From Raphanus sativus (lineage: Eukaryota; Streptophyta; Magnoliopsida; Brassicales; Brassicaceae): a stretch of DNA of 64,000 bases. Position 1 is the stretch's first letter; each line of letters opens with the position of its first letter. The stretch lies in NCBI RefSeq assembly GCF_000801105.2, contig NC_079516.1, positions 46,046,908-46,110,907 of the forward strand. The letters are read 5' to 3'. Positions 1 to 11,904 of the stretch are shown one piece after another. A program made the position numbers and the translations under genes. Under the pieces are notes generated by a model. It saw nothing but the letters and a program-made list of their open reading frames with translations, was not told where the DNA came from and did no database searches.

Positions 1-260
1 TTTGAGTAATTTGTTAGCTGTATAATATACCAGAAACATGTTATTTGATGCATCTTCTCCCTCCCATTCATTCTCTTCCCTCTCCTGGTTATCCGTACCT
101 CTCTCCCTCTCTCAAAGAGGCAAACAAAAGCCAGAAAACAGATTCTCCAATCGGCATTTTAAAAGAGACGTCTTCAGACGATCCACGTTGACTCATAAGT
201 TGAATATCAAACGATTAAAGGCTGACAAAGAAAAACGTTTAAAGACCGAATCAAATCACC
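1..260 (+). promoter_or_regulatory. Promoter and CT-rich leader of the proline-rich gene
   Basis: The segment before the ATG is pyrimidine-rich (runs of CTCCCTC and TCTCTC around 55-115), as is common for plant 5' leaders. A TATA-like stretch TATAATATAC lies at about 20-30. The ATG at 261 sits in a good plant context (ACCATGGC). The promoter is cut by the window start, so nothing more can be said. Confidence 0.4.
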
Positions 261-1031
261 ATGGCCGTGGCTAAAAAGCTCTGTTTCATTGTCATTCTAT
301 CAATGTGTTTCCTAAATGTCGAATTTTTGCATGCACAGGAGGACTCTCCATCACCAGCTACCTCAACAAAACGTGCGGCGGCACCAGCGCATTCTCCTCT
401 GCCACCATCTTCTTCTTCTTCTTCTTCACCTGAATCACATTCCTCTCCCTCACCATCACCAAAAACGGTTTCCCTTCCGCCACCAGCTTCATCACCAGAT
501 TCTCCACAACCATCTTCCTCACCATCACCATCACCATCACCAGCACCAGATTCTCCACAACCATCTTCCTCTCCCTCACCATCACCATCACCATCTTCTT
601 CTTCCTCACCATCTTCCTCTTCCTCACCATCACCATCACCATCACCAGATTCTCCACCACCTCCTCTTCCTCAGCAGGAATCTCCATCACCAACTCCCTC
701 ATCTCCTGAACCAGCACCTGCTCCTGCTCCATCAGAAGATGATGCAGATGATGATTCAGAGGAGGAGACGGAGTATTTCCCTTCTCCAACCCCATCTCCT
801 GCGCCGGAAGAGGAGGGAGAATCAGAAGACATCAAAGCAAGCGAGGATGGTGAATTCGAGCAAGATGGAGGGGAAGATAAAGGGCTGAGTGGATGGCAGA
901 GAGCAGGGATCGCCATAGGAGCGTTACTTGGAGTTGGAGCCATTGCAATCGGAGCTCTTATTTACAAGAAACGACAAGATAACTTAGCCAGAGCTCGTTA
1001 CACTTACTTTCACCAATCAGAGTTTCTTTAA
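261..1031 (+). CDS. Proline/serine-rich membrane-anchored protein (At2g28440-like)
   Basis: Single-exon frame of 256 codons. Seen: a hydrophobic N-terminus ending in FLHAQ (about residues 1-26) that looks like a secretory signal peptide; a long low-complexity body of SPSPSP and PSSSS runs (about 27-155); an acidic stretch of Asp/Glu (about 157-170 and again near 185-205); one Gly/Ala/Ile-rich hydrophobic segment (about 213-234); then a basic tail starting YKKRQ and ending HQSEFL. This predicts a protein entering the secretory pathway and anchored near its C-terminus, with the Pro-rich part outside the cytosol. The Pro/Ser part recalls arabinogalactan-like or extensin-like proteins, so hydroxyproline glycosylation is plausible but inferred. 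Its position next to the TRM2-like gene matches At2g28440 in Arabidopsis. No enzymatic function is known to me. It ends 168 bp from the stop of the convergent next gene. Confidence 0.85.
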   Translation: MAVAKKLCFIVILSMCFLNVEFLHAQEDSPSPATSTKRAAAPAHSPLPPSSSSSSSPESHSSPSPSPKTVSLPPPASSPDSPQPSSSPSPSPSPAPDSPQPSSSPSPSPSPSSSSSPSSSSSPSPSPSPDSPPPPLPQQESPSPTPSSPEPAPAPAPSEDDADDDSEEETEYFPSPTPSPAPEEEGESEDIKASEDGEFEQDGGEDKGLSGWQRAGIAIGALLGVGAIAIGALIYKKRQDNLARARYTYFHQSEFL

Positions 1032-1198
1032 ACATTCATTCTTTTGTCTTTTTTTGAGAAAGCAAAAAAAAACATATTACTAAAATCCTTACATTGTGTT
1101 TTGTTTTAATGTAAAAAAATACGAAAATAGATGTTGCCTTGTTGCTGCTACATGACGAGTCTTTGTCATCTCTTTATAAAAAAAAAAAAAGAGTTTTA

Positions 1199-4100
1199 TT
1201 ACCTATTGAGTAGCATTACCATTTCGCAGTGGTCGGTGTGAGGGAAAAGATCAACGGCCATGGCTTTGACCGGCTTAAAAGGCTCAGAAGCAGGCATTTT
1301 CTTGGCTCTGTGTCGAGCCAAAGCGGCGGTCCCCATCCTGCTTTGTCTTCGGTATCCTTTGTTCTCTTGACCCGTTTTCTCGAATGACGGCGTGCAAAGC
1401 TCTATCGCGTTTGCCACTAGCGTTTCAGGGTTGCATGAAATGTACCTGTAGTACCACCAATGCAATAGAAGAAAAAAAATCTGGTTGTTAGGAAACCTAA
1501 ACAAAGTCGAAGTAACTTTGAGTTGTGACAAGTTAATTTGAAAGAAAGGAAACTAACACAAGCGTCTTCAACCGTGGATGGGTTCTCAGAGCTTTGATAA
1601 CATCTGGATGAAGTCCGGGACGAGGTGGATCCACTATAGCAACTACGTTTTTGAACTGTGGTTTTGTAGATCGTTCCGGCTCAGAGGAGTTCTTCTGCTC
1701 AGTCTTTTGAACATCCTCTGAGTTTGAGATTTCTTCTGCTGAGGAATTTTGTTTGTCGAGATCATCATCACTTGGAGGTTTGGCTTCTTCAGTTTCAGAC
1801 ACATCTAGGTATTCTGTAAGTAGAGAGCTCATCACATCCTCTGCCTGTAAAAATTAAAGCCAACAAAACACTACCATGAAGACGAAACCCACATGATTAA
1901 GATAAATGAAACCAACTACAAGATATGGTATCATCAAACACATGCCTTTGAACATATGAACTTGCAGTTGCTTATGCCATTAATCTTTGCATTCCGTTCC
2001 GCATCTGATACAGCCGAAGCATTCATCTCTATGCCAATCACCTGTAAGAAGAACCTAAGAGGTTTAGTAACCGGACCTACCCACTTTCATAGCAATCAAG
2101 GTAAAAATTGTGTTCAATCGATTTTGCAAGTTAGAGTAGCAGAGTCTTACCATACCGACACGATGTGCCAGTGTAAGACCAATTGTTCCAGTTCCACAAC
2201 ATACATCAAAGAGCAAAGTGTCAGGACCAAGATCAGCCCAATCTCCAGCAAGTGAATACAACTTCTCTGCGGCGCAGGTATTAACCTGGATCAATAATTT
2301 TGAAATTTATTAGAACATCACCACTTTGACCAAATTATTCCTAAAGATGCATCGATCCAATTATCACCTGAAAGAAAGCTGTTGGGGATATGCTGAACCG
2401 AAGGTTGTTGATGTGATCATGAATCCGAGCTTCAGTCAAAACATTGGTGGATTGGTCCTGATGTGTTCCATTATCTGACACTGGAATAGGCAGCAACCGT
2501 AGTGGACAATCTGGTGGTGCAACGTTTGATATCCCTACGTGATCCTGAAGCAAGAAACAATATATATATTAGTTAGTGATGAAACTGGATTTATACAATT
2601 TGTTTTGGATTTAGTGAAGAAAAAAATTGTGAGGAGTAGTAGTTACTTGAACAACTAATACAGTCAGAGGAAGAGGTGGAGAGCTTGCTTTAGCTCCTTC
2701 AGCAAATGCTTTTGCTAGTTCTTCAAACTCAGTTGCCACTTCAGCCTCATCAGTATCCTTAGTACAAACCTGAATAGTTCCAGACAAAGATAGAGAAATC
2801 AAAACAAGATAAAAAATCAATCACCATCCAAATTTATGAATTGAGATACGAACCTGAACCATAAGCAGAACCTCTGCAATTCTTGAATCAGCATCTTCAT
2901 CATTTGAAACCACACCTGGTTTGCTTCCTTCTCGAACCTAAGATGTTTGCGTCAAGTGAAAAGATGTATTAAATTAGGTTCAGTGATGCAAGAGCTATAT
3001 AACATAACAGAAAATACACATACCGTCAACTGTCGCCAGAACCCACAGCTTTTAAACCTATTCCAAACAGGGAGCCTTGATTTTTCCAAGAAACTCTGAA
3101 AGATTGAAGCGTAACGGCAAGCAAGTTTAGAGATATTGGGACAGTTCACAGCTTCCTCCACTGCTGTTACACCCGCACTGGTGAAAGACTTTGCATTAGT
3201 TAAATCATATGACTATTAAAAAAAAAAGTGAACACAAGTCTCAGAGAAGAAAGTATATACCTAAAATTTCCGAGCATGAAGCCAACAGTTAACTTCCCCT
3301 CAACGGAATATCCAGTTGAGAACTCACACTTGTTCCTGTAACCATTCACAAGCGGTGATTCTATAATTCCCTCTAGCTTACATGAAAGGCCACCTGAAAT
3401 GGTTTAATGTAGGAATCAAAAGACTAATCCAGTCAAAAATGGAGATCAAACGCATTGGACTTTGTGTATAGAGTTCTTACCTATTTCTCTAGACTGAAGG
3501 ACCCATTCTGGAAGTGATTTTCCATTTGGACAAGCTTTACGCGCATTCCTCGTCTGCAAATAAAATACATTATCAACAAAGTCACTCCGTTGAAATTGAG
3601 TTGAGACTACTAAAAGCAAGCCGAAAAAAAATATATGAAAGAGAGCATGAGAGAGTTCACTGACAAGTTTTTTCAGCATTTGCGCGATAGAAGCCTTCTT
3701 CTGTTCGAGCTGGTCTGCGTAAGACAGGTCTGCCAAAGGAGTCACGGCTTCGCGGGCACTTTTGAGCTTAGCAGCCGGATTCTTCGCTCCGTTCTTGTCG
3801 AATGTACGGGGAAGGACATCAGCGATCTTCAAACTCTTGTTGTTAACGTTTTTGCCTTCCAAGATCTGCATAAAAATTCAACAGACTATCAAACAACAAC
3901 AAAAAGAGCTATCTCGTATCGATAAAACTCCACAAAGGAAAGGAAAGAAAGCATAAAAAAGCACCTCCACGCCGTTTTTCAATTGTTCAGCATTCTCAAA
4001 TGTGAGGAAACCAACCATCATTCCTCGTCTTTTCTTCGCAAACTTATATTCAACTCCCTGACAAATAAAATGAATGAATCAGTAAATATATCCAAAGATC

Positions 4101-5068
4101 AATTCAACTACACCAACATGATCCTAGAAACTAAACCAAAGAGCTAAGTATCATTCTTGACTCTAAAAGACTTTTCCAATGGTTATCTCCCATATCTTAA
4201 AACCTAAAACACTTTACTCTAGCCAACTAATCAATGGGGTTATGTTACAGATACTACAACCTTAAAAGTCTAAAAATTACTCTAGGGAACTAATCAGTGG
4301 TTATGTTTGAGATTTTTAGAAACTTAAAGACTAACACTTCACTCTAGAGAAGTAATCAGTGGTTATGTTTATGAACCTAAAGCCTTAAAGAATAAAACTT
4401 TACTCTAGAGAACTAATCATTGGTTTTGTTTGTGATCCTAAAAAGCTTAAAGACTAAAACATTCATCTTAAAGACTGAAACATTACCTGCTCTCGGAGAA
4501 AGGTCTTGAGATCATCAGATTGCCATTTAGTGGGCAAATGCACCAAACATTTACTAAGCGACAGATCATGAACAACTCCCTCACCACCACCTCCTTCACC
4601 ATCGTTCTCATCCATCATCTCCTCCGTGAACATAACATCACCCACTTCCTCTTCCTCCTCCTCTTTCACAGCGTTCTCCGACATCTTCGCCTTCTTACCG
4701 CGCTCGGAGGTGGGGTCCCACGTGTTATCCGGTTTCTGACGGAGCTCTTTCTCGCCGTGGGCGTACTTGCACGTGGCTCCGTGGCTGCACGAGCCCTGGC
4801 GCCTGAAGTAGGAGCAGAGGCTCGTCTTGAACCACGGCGAAGGGGTGGGGTTCGGGTCGGACGATTCGAGATTATTGGTGGTGTTCTCGTCCTCTCGCTT
4901 CCGTTTCTCCCCCACGGCTTCGACGTCATCGGAAGCTGGGATCGGGTCGACGGGAGCGGAAGTGATATCGGACGGAATCTGGGATGTTGGGGTTTCGGCG
5001 GCGGCGGAAGGGAGCTCGTCGACTGAAGATGATGACGTCATTGGGAGTGGAGGCTTGTTAGACGACAA
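1199..5068 (-). CDS. CCCH zinc-finger tRNA (uracil-5-)-methyltransferase, TRM2/TRMT2A type (At2g28450-like)
   Basis: Thirteen exons join in frame to 794 codons plus stop: 4487-5068, 3965-4057, 3665-3865, 3481-3553, 3261-3393, 3024-3177, 2854-2937, 2647-2769, 2368-2544, 2151-2285, 1946-2041, 1558-1844, 1199-1445. All introns are GT-AG except one GC-AG (1845-1945). The N-terminus is Ser/Pro-rich with a KRKRED basic patch, then a CCCH finger (C85, C94, C100, H104; C-X8-C-X5-C-X3-H). Next comes a region like the RNA-binding domain of the RumA/TrmA family. The SAM-binding motif DVCCGTGTIG is at about 567-576. The motif VDPPRPGLHP and the catalytic-cysteine motif SCNPETL (C717) follow, and the protein ends HCEMVMLLNR with the family's conserved Glu. 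It should methylate U54 of tRNA to ribothymidine. The Arabidopsis homologue is annotated as C3H24. The start at 5068 follows a telo-box leader. Fully intact. Confidence 0.93.
1845..1945 (-). other. Non-canonical GC-AG intron in the TRM2-like gene
   Basis: The donor reads AAAG|GCATGT and the acceptor ACAG|GCAGAG. Only the GC donor keeps the reading frame (ICSK then AEDVM). The nearest GT, four bases further on, would shift the frame. Confidence 0.8.
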
Positions 5069-5079
5069 TAGAGAAACGG

Positions 5080-5088
5080 TTAGGGTTT
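5080..5088 (-). promoter_or_regulatory. Telo-box in the leader of the TRM2-like gene
   Basis: AAACCCTAA on the coding strand, 12 bp upstream of the ATG. Telo-boxes are frequent near transcription starts of plant translation and RNA-processing genes. The site is seen; the role is inferred. Confidence 0.5.
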
Positions 5089-5914
5089 TTTAATTGCAAG
5101 TGAAAAAGAGTTCCAAGTGTTTTATTAGATTTCAGACCATAAACCCTTTTAAGAAAACGAATTGAACCGACCGGTCGACCCTTTCCGACCGTGCCTGTTT
5201 TAAAAAGCCTAGTTCAGTTAGAGTCTAGATCTTGATTTTGACCTGTTACTGGACCGATTTTTTTTTGTTTATAAAAGATTTTCTAAAGGGGTTTTAATGA
5301 TTTAAACCTTTAACTATCTTTACTTTGGATGGATCCCAAAACTTTTAACTATGCGTTTTAATTTCACCGTTCAGAGAAATACAACTTTGTTTACGGAAAG
5401 TTAAAGACATTAAAATTTAATAGTTTTGAGGTATTATTTGAAAATAATACTTCTTCTCTAGTGACCAGGTTATGCTCGTGTCAGAGTCTATTTTTCAGAT
5501 TTGATCGAAACACATGAAAAAAATTCAGTGTTTCTTGCTTGGCATTTAGATTTTTTTGCTATTCTTCTGCCGTCTATGTTCGAGCTAAATTGGCCTTTTG
5601 GTTTTCTCAATGTTGTTTGATCTTAACTCCAGGATAAAAGGATTGCCATGGAAGTTCAATGATCTTAAAAAAAGGTTCAAGTAGTGATCAGTCATGGCTA
5701 AAAAGTGTCTTCATACAACAGTTTTGTGAAAACTGTAACGTGGCTACACTCTAGAGTAAACAATAGCTACCAACAGAGAAATTTAATTCCAGCTGCCAAA
5801 TTTATTTGAATTGACGACTTATATTATCATCCATTTCATTTGCTTTATTTTAAAACAATTACATATACTTCCATTTCATATCAAATCTGCGGAGGTAAAA
5901 GGAACATGTCACAC
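5089..5914. other. Short spacer between the TRM2-like gene and BGAL8
   Basis: About 0.8 kb of AT-rich DNA holding the promoter of the TRM2-like gene and the 3' end of BGAL8. No coding frame or repeat is recognised. In Arabidopsis a C1-domain gene (At2g28460) lies at this place; no trace is visible here. Confidence 0.6.
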
Positions 5915-8900
5915 TCATGCACAAGAAGCTTCCACAGCTAAGCTCTTAACGACGCCACGACAAGGCTCTCCGAAGACTCTGGTCGAGACTTCAACTTTGC
6001 AACTCCTCGATCCAACACACGCCTGACAAAACTCCAACTATAAATAGGAAGTAGTAACTAAAAGTCATATCAGAGAAGAAACAAATGAAACCAAAACCTT
6101 TTGAACCACGGAGAGAGATCGGGCGCTACTGCAATGGCCGTAGCTGAAACTACCGCAAGTACCTGTGGGCGTACCGAAGCTTGCAAATCTTATAGAAGAT
6201 ATCACCTGAGTGGAGACAGGGCATTTTAAGGAAAGAACCGGACTGGTTCTGTTTGAGAACTTGGAGTCCGAAATCCACGTGTCCACAGGAGCTGGATGAG
6301 ACTGTGACACCGTCAAACACAAGTTGCTTCCTGTTTGTTTCGTGGCGAATGATATCTTTGTCGGATCTCCACCCATTTCTTCCAGCAGAACAAGAGTGTT
6401 CCCGCTAGGTTTTATCCACGAGCGAGGCACGTGATACCTGTACAAACCAAGAATAAAATATCGTTATTTATAACTCCAGGTTTCCACAAATCAGCTGAGA
6501 GATGTATTAGTACTCTTACAATGTCTGTGAAGGTTTTCCACAGTTCTTGAGACATTTGTTACTGCGGTAAGATCCTCTGTAGTCGCATGACCCTACGCAA
6601 CCATCGGTTCGTGCAATACTGGTTGGCCAGTACCGACCTATGCTCTGTCCGTTCACCCACGCAATGCCTTTTCCCGTACCTGTGAAATCTATTGCTACTG
6701 GATCACTCCCAGAAGGAGCATCAAATGTTGTCTGAGAAACATAAACAAGAGACTATTAGGAGAGGGTGACAATAGTTTTTATATTTATTTTTAAATGTTC
6801 TTGTTGTTGTATCATTATCATCATCACCTTGTACCAAATCAGTGGCTGGCTAGTGGGCAAAGGAGAGTTTGAAACCCATTCAGAAGAATCTCCACTTCCT
6901 AAACCTTTGTCTTCCCCTTTGAGTCCAACCTATAAATCAACAACCGTTACAACTTGAAAGCAAGAAGGTGTGACGAGAGATTGACAACACACCTGATAAG
7001 TCCATTGCTGTGATGACAAATCGGTTGAGCTACCAGTTTTTGCGCTTTTAAGTGACACAGGACCGGTGATTCCTGCTCCAGTTAAGTCGAAGAAAGGTCC
7101 ATAGTTCTGACCGACAAGTTAGATAAATAGGTTGAGTAAATGATGCCTAGTAAAAGATTTTGTGTAGTAATGTTTTGGTGATTAGAACCCACCGCAAGCC
7201 CTACGGTCACACTAAGAAGATCAATTGTGTTCTTCCCAGTTACAAGATTAATTGGGATGTCCAAAGAAATCTTCTGTTTTCCATTTCCACTTCCTACAAC
7301 CAAGAATCAATTCTACTCAGTTGCAAAAATTTACTTCCATCTCCTTGTGAAAACTCAAAGAGTAACATATATATATTTACCAGCAAGTTTTCCATTTATA
7401 AAAGCATACACCAGTTGGCCAATGGACTGGACGTGAAGGACTGCTTTAGATCCTTCATCAAGGAAAGTCTCATCGCCCTTAATATCCATCCTGTTTTAGA
7501 TAATAATACAATGGTAAAACCTCTGCTTTTTTTTTGGTAAGAAGATGGAAAAAAGAAAACGGCTCAAGCCTTACCTCAGTGAGTACCACAAGTAGTCGCT
7601 TTTATCAGCTGTTGTGTTTATCTGCTCTAACAATCCAGGTTTCACGAATGCATCAGCCTTGGAGATTCCAACAGGTTCTTTAATGTAACTCCATTGCGAT
7701 CCTAGTTCCGCAGATGAATCAGCATTTGGCTTTAGTGATTGACGAGCAAATGCGGTGGACTCGGTTGCAGAATTTATCTACATTTCAAGATTGGTATCAG
7801 TTGTTTTGTTGCCATGTGGAATATGTTTTTTAAGACATGCTAATAATGATAACGGACCTTTGCTGTGTTGAAAGCTACATTCTTGCAATCTGGCAAGATG
7901 CTAACGGACCATGCAGGCAAGCGATATGATTTGCCATTAAAAGTCACAGTTGCATCAGATTTTGTGCCGATATTTGCAAGAAAAGCAGCGCATGATCCAG
8001 TTGAAGTTTTATATACAGCTGCCTGTGTAAGTCGAATCATATTATATGTAAAAAAATGATTTAAATCAAAAGCATGTTGCAAGAAGTGGAGTGACATTGA
8101 AGTTTTATTGTTGTTGTTACCTCCAAATTTGAACCTAGAGAAGTAATTTTTGGATCTGTAGCAATCAAGGCGTCTTCACAAAGCTTGATAGCCTTGTGTA
8201 GATCTCGCAAGTGTCCCCATTTAGGCTGTCTGAGAAGTCCTGCAGCAAAAAAAAAAAAGACAAAATCAACATCTCTTCAGTAATTCAAAGACAATTACAG
8301 ATCCAAGAAGAAAAGAAACACATGTCCAGTGGTAGAATCCTTACCATACTCATCAATGGGAGCATCATAGTCATAACTTGTTGAGATTAAGGGTCCTCCA
8401 CTTGTTCTTTCAAAGTTTGTTCCACCGTGATACTGAACAAGAACAAGAACAAGACCAAGATAAAATTAAAAAAACATTGTAACAAAAGCTTCAGTAATTA
8501 ATCAATAGCAACAAGAAAGTAGAACATTAAGAGAAAAACAATTGGCTTCTTGTGTTTCAATTACCATGTAATAGTTCTGGAAAGTTCCACCTCGTTGGAA
8601 AAACCGTGCGACCGCAAATGCAAGATCTTCAACTGGTCTGTAAGGGGAAGGCTCTCCAAAACCAAGGAACCTAGTCGTCCAGGATATACAAGAAAGTGAG
8701 ATAAATGCAAACTTAGGTAAAGTAAAAGAACCAAGAGACTCACCATCCACTCCAGTTCTCCGTCCACATCTTAGGTTTGTTGTTTGAGTTAGGAGTAAAC
8801 TGGTCGCAGTAGAAACCGTTGCATGTATTGATCTACCAATAAAAAAACAATCAAGAATGTCTCATTCAAAACACTTTCCTATTTCAAGAAAGTAGTGGAA

Positions 8901-10107
8901 TGTATAGGAAACTGACAATGGGATCAGGAGCATCTCCTTGTTGGCACATGTTCCAGGGTACACCAGTATCTAGTGAAAGAGCCATAGAAGCTGACCACTT
9001 CATATAACTTTTACCAGCAGCACCATAAGATGAATCAATGTTCCCGTATTCATTCTCAATCTGACATTCAAAATCATGAAAAACAATTGAGAAAATTCTG
9101 AGAAATGTTATAGAATGAGAACATTTCTACAGAGGACAAACCTGGGAGAGAATGATTGGACCTCCTTGTGATGCATATAGCTTTTCTTGCTTCATTAGAT
9201 CGACAATCTTGGCAGTGAACCGCTGCATTTCCGCCTGCAAACACATAAATACAAAACCATTATACATTTTTTGCTCATAGAAAAACTCACATTCAATGAA
9301 CCACCTAACAATACCTTAAATGGTTCGTTGTCAGTTCGAAACTTAATTCCAGGAACAAAATGGAGCCACACTGGGAAGCCTCTGTTCCACAAAATCCACC
9401 ATTTTTAAAAGAGGAAAAAAATATCAGTCAAATATTTTTAATAAAATCCCTAAAACTAATCAAAAACAGAGTGGTATCCGGAAGAAAAACCACATTTCAT
9501 AATTACCCATAATTCCATTCAGCGCAAGCGTAAGGACCAATTCGTAGATGAACATAGAGACCAGCTTTAGCAGCAAGCTTCACAAATTTTACTAAATCAT
9601 ATCTTCCTTCAAAATTATACTGCAAAAATAATTTAAAAAATGAATAACAGAGGAAATAAAATTTGGACAAAAAGAATCTAAAAGCACAAAACCCAAAAAC
9701 AGAACCGACCTTGTTCTTCTCAGGCTCGTGACCATTCCAGAACACGTAAGTCTCTATAACGTCCAAGCCACCGTCCTTTGATTTCTGTATAAGGTCTGGC
9801 CACATCTACCCACAAATATCCAAAACAAAATAAGCAAAAATTCATATTAATTATTATTATAAAATCACATTTACGTATATAATACACGTATGTATAGATG
9901 CTGTAACAGTGTAGTTACCTCAGGAGTACTGCGAGGATAGTGAATAGAGCCAGAGATCAGAATCTTCCGCTTCCCGTCGATTACAAGAGCACGGTGGTCG
10001 TACGTCACACTCGCCGCCGTCGCCGCGGCAGTCATCATCACAAGAACAAGAAGAGAAACAATCTCCATCTTCTTGCCTCTTACCATTTTCGCTGTAGATA
10101 CCATCAT
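5915..10107 (-). CDS. BGAL8: Beta-galactosidase 8 (GH35) with C-terminal SUEL lectin domain (At2g28470-like)
   Basis: Nineteen GT-AG exons join in frame to 852 codons: 9919-10107, 9710-9805, 9507-9619, 9315-9381, 9142-9234, 8917-9060, 8744-8832, 8565-8670, 8345-8432, 8121-8239, 7858-8022, 7575-7777, 7381-7490, 7193-7293, 6993-7106, 6828-6929, 6520-6731, 6098-6437, 5915-6022. The signal peptide ends about TAAATAA, followed by the mature start [10 protein letters not shown]35 marks: GGFPVWL, the acid/base in QIENEYG (E190) and the nucleophile in MWTENW (E259). The last two exons encode a Cys-rich galactose-binding lectin (SUEL) domain. The length fits the plant BGAL family. The enzyme acts in the apoplast on wall galactans or arabinogalactans. 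Three early Met codons exist (1, 8, 14). A TATA-like stretch only 33 bp upstream of Met1 leaves little leader, so Met8 (10086) or Met14 (10068) may be used. No damage is seen. Confidence 0.95.
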
Positions 10108-10139
10108 CCAGTTTTCAAGATCGATATGCTTTTGGAATC

Positions 10140-10147
10140 TATATATA
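10140..10147 (-). promoter_or_regulatory. TATA-like box of BGAL8
   Basis: TATATATA about 33 bp upstream of the first ATG. Transcription would begin close to that ATG, which argues for initiation at the second or third in-frame Met. Confidence 0.45.
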
Positions 10148-11005
10148 ATGGCTTGAAGATACAGATAAGGATCTTTTTTTTTTTGCTTCAGCTGTTGCTT
10201 CGCCGCTTTGTGTTACTGCATTTTCTTATTCTTCTTCCTTCCAGTAACAATCAACTAGACAGATTTATAAAAAAAAAAAACCGAGAAGTAAAATGTTAGA
10301 AGATAGACATTTGATTGCTTTCTTGATGAATTTTATGGATAAATCTCTGATTATTACCGCATTCTTTGCTTATTCTAAGGAAGAAAAATGGCGTTACGCG
10401 GATGGTTGATAAGCTATGCGTATACGTTTTGCATCGTCGTAGTCGTTTGGATTTTCCTCAAGAATAGTGGCGGGGGAGGGGAAGATTTAATTAAAAAAAG
10501 GGACTGGTATGTAGTTATTAAAGTTTAGTTAAAGTTTTGTAGAGTGACGAAGACGCGCGTCTAGTAGCCTAGGCACGAAGCAAGTTATATAAAGGCGTTG
10601 TTGGGAGAGAAAGAGAGCGGAGGGTGGGCAGAGATCGAGTGCTTCTCAGAGTTGTCTGTGTTACAGTGGACCCATGATTTATTAGTTTGACAGAAGGGGG
10701 ACACGTGGTGGTTAGTGGTCGAGAAAGTCACTGGAAAATGATGTGGCGAAGAAAAATGGTTAACTATGAGTCTATGACTTACGAGGCCTTTCCTTGCCAG
10801 TTTTGGGTTCTAATTAGGCGACTATTCAAAGTATTTTTTTTTTTTTGAAAAAGGCTTAAACTATTCAAAGTATTTTGAGTTTTAAAGGTTTCTATTTTAT
10901 TTTTGTCGAAAAGTTTGCAGGTTATTATTGTATATTTAGATATTTAAACTTTTATTCGGAGGAATTTCCATATGATTTTCAAAACTATCTAATGATTAGA
11001 TCATA
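10148..11005. other. Upstream region of BGAL8, no gene
   Basis: Holds the presumed BGAL8 promoter, including one G-box (CACGTG) at 10702-10707, and a tiny T-rich insertion at 10838-10859. No coding region seen. Confidence 0.5.
10821..10876 (-). repeat. Micro-insertion with 17-bp target-site duplication
   Basis: The direct repeat ACTATTCAAAGTATTTT occurs at 10821-10837 and 10860-10876. Between them lie 22 bp: nine T then GAAAAAGGCTTAA. Read on the minus strand it is a short stub ending in poly(A), as expected for an extremely 5'-truncated retroposon. Confidence 0.6.
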
Positions 11006-11024
11006 AGACTATAATCTTTTATCT

Positions 11025-11885
11025 TTTTTTCTTCCAACTGAGATATTATATATATAAATAAAGTACAAGAAAAGCTCACAACCGGTCCAACCAACATTAC
11101 AAACTAAAGACCAAACCGTCAGACTCACAGAAAACGAGAACCAAATCCGCACCGGTTTTCATTCCCCACATGTGCGAGACCGCACAAAGAAGGAACGCGT
11201 GTCCACTGGTGAAGCTTTGTCATCCTCTACTGGTTGTCGGTCGCCGCCGAGATCGTAAACCGGGATCTCACCGAAATCGCAAGTCACCCACTTCCGTTTC
11301 ACGAGAAGTCGACGTTGTAATTAAACAGAACCCATCCACCGGACTCACCGGAAACACAACCACGACCACCGGATTCCACCCCAACGACTATGTTGAATGT
11401 ATAGGAACCGGAGTCATTCACGGAAAGGTCCGACCTTCAGAGAGCGTCCATTGGTTCCACTGAAACCTCCTCCAAATTCGGCCACCAACCACCACAAGTA
11501 ACCACATCTTCCACAGCTCGAACACATCCGTGATAAACGAAAGCCGGCGACCACCATCCGAGAAAAAACGGTACGGCCCCAGAAACAAACGCCGGCGATG
11601 AACGGTGGAGAACCCACAGTCTCCCGGAGACCCAAAACCGGACCACCACCGAAGATATCGATGCATAGCCGGAAGCGAGAAAAATCGATGCGATAACTAC
11701 GCACCGAACCAAAGCCGAGACAAAGTAAAAAGAAAAAGAAAACAGAGAGAGCTTTTGCCGGACCGGCGGTGGCTAGGAGAGCCCAGTCCGCCGGCCGGAA
11801 TCGGTAAATCTTGTCGGTGTTTCTAGAGAGATAACGGAGAGAAATCTTGAGAGATGTTTTTATTTAAGTTAACTTGTTTCTTCAC
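11025..11885 (-). mobile_element. Sadhu-like non-coding retroposon, copy A (full length)
   Basis: An 861-bp GC-rich unit between perfect 19-bp target-site duplications (AGACTATAATCTTTTATCT at 11006-11024 and 11886-11904). On the minus strand it starts near CTCTAGAAACACCGACAAG and ends CAGTTGGAAGAAAAAAAG, an A-rich tail. No long frame is present. Similar units occur at 35.2, 43.4, 44.4 and 49.9 kb. Length, A tail and lack of coding capacity resemble the Sadhu retroposons of Brassicaceae; that name is inferred. Confidence 0.8.
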
Positions 11886-11904
11886 AGACTATAATCTTTT
11901 ATCT

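Noticed and set aside
316..943. Long open frames on both strands overlapping the proline-rich gene
   Set aside because: They are His/Leu-rich or Met/Val-rich shadows of CCA/TCA triplet repeats in the real frame.
11170..11826. Several open frames of 70-97 codons within Sadhu-like copy A
   Set aside because: GC-rich DNA gives long chance frames; the frames are not shared by the other four copies.
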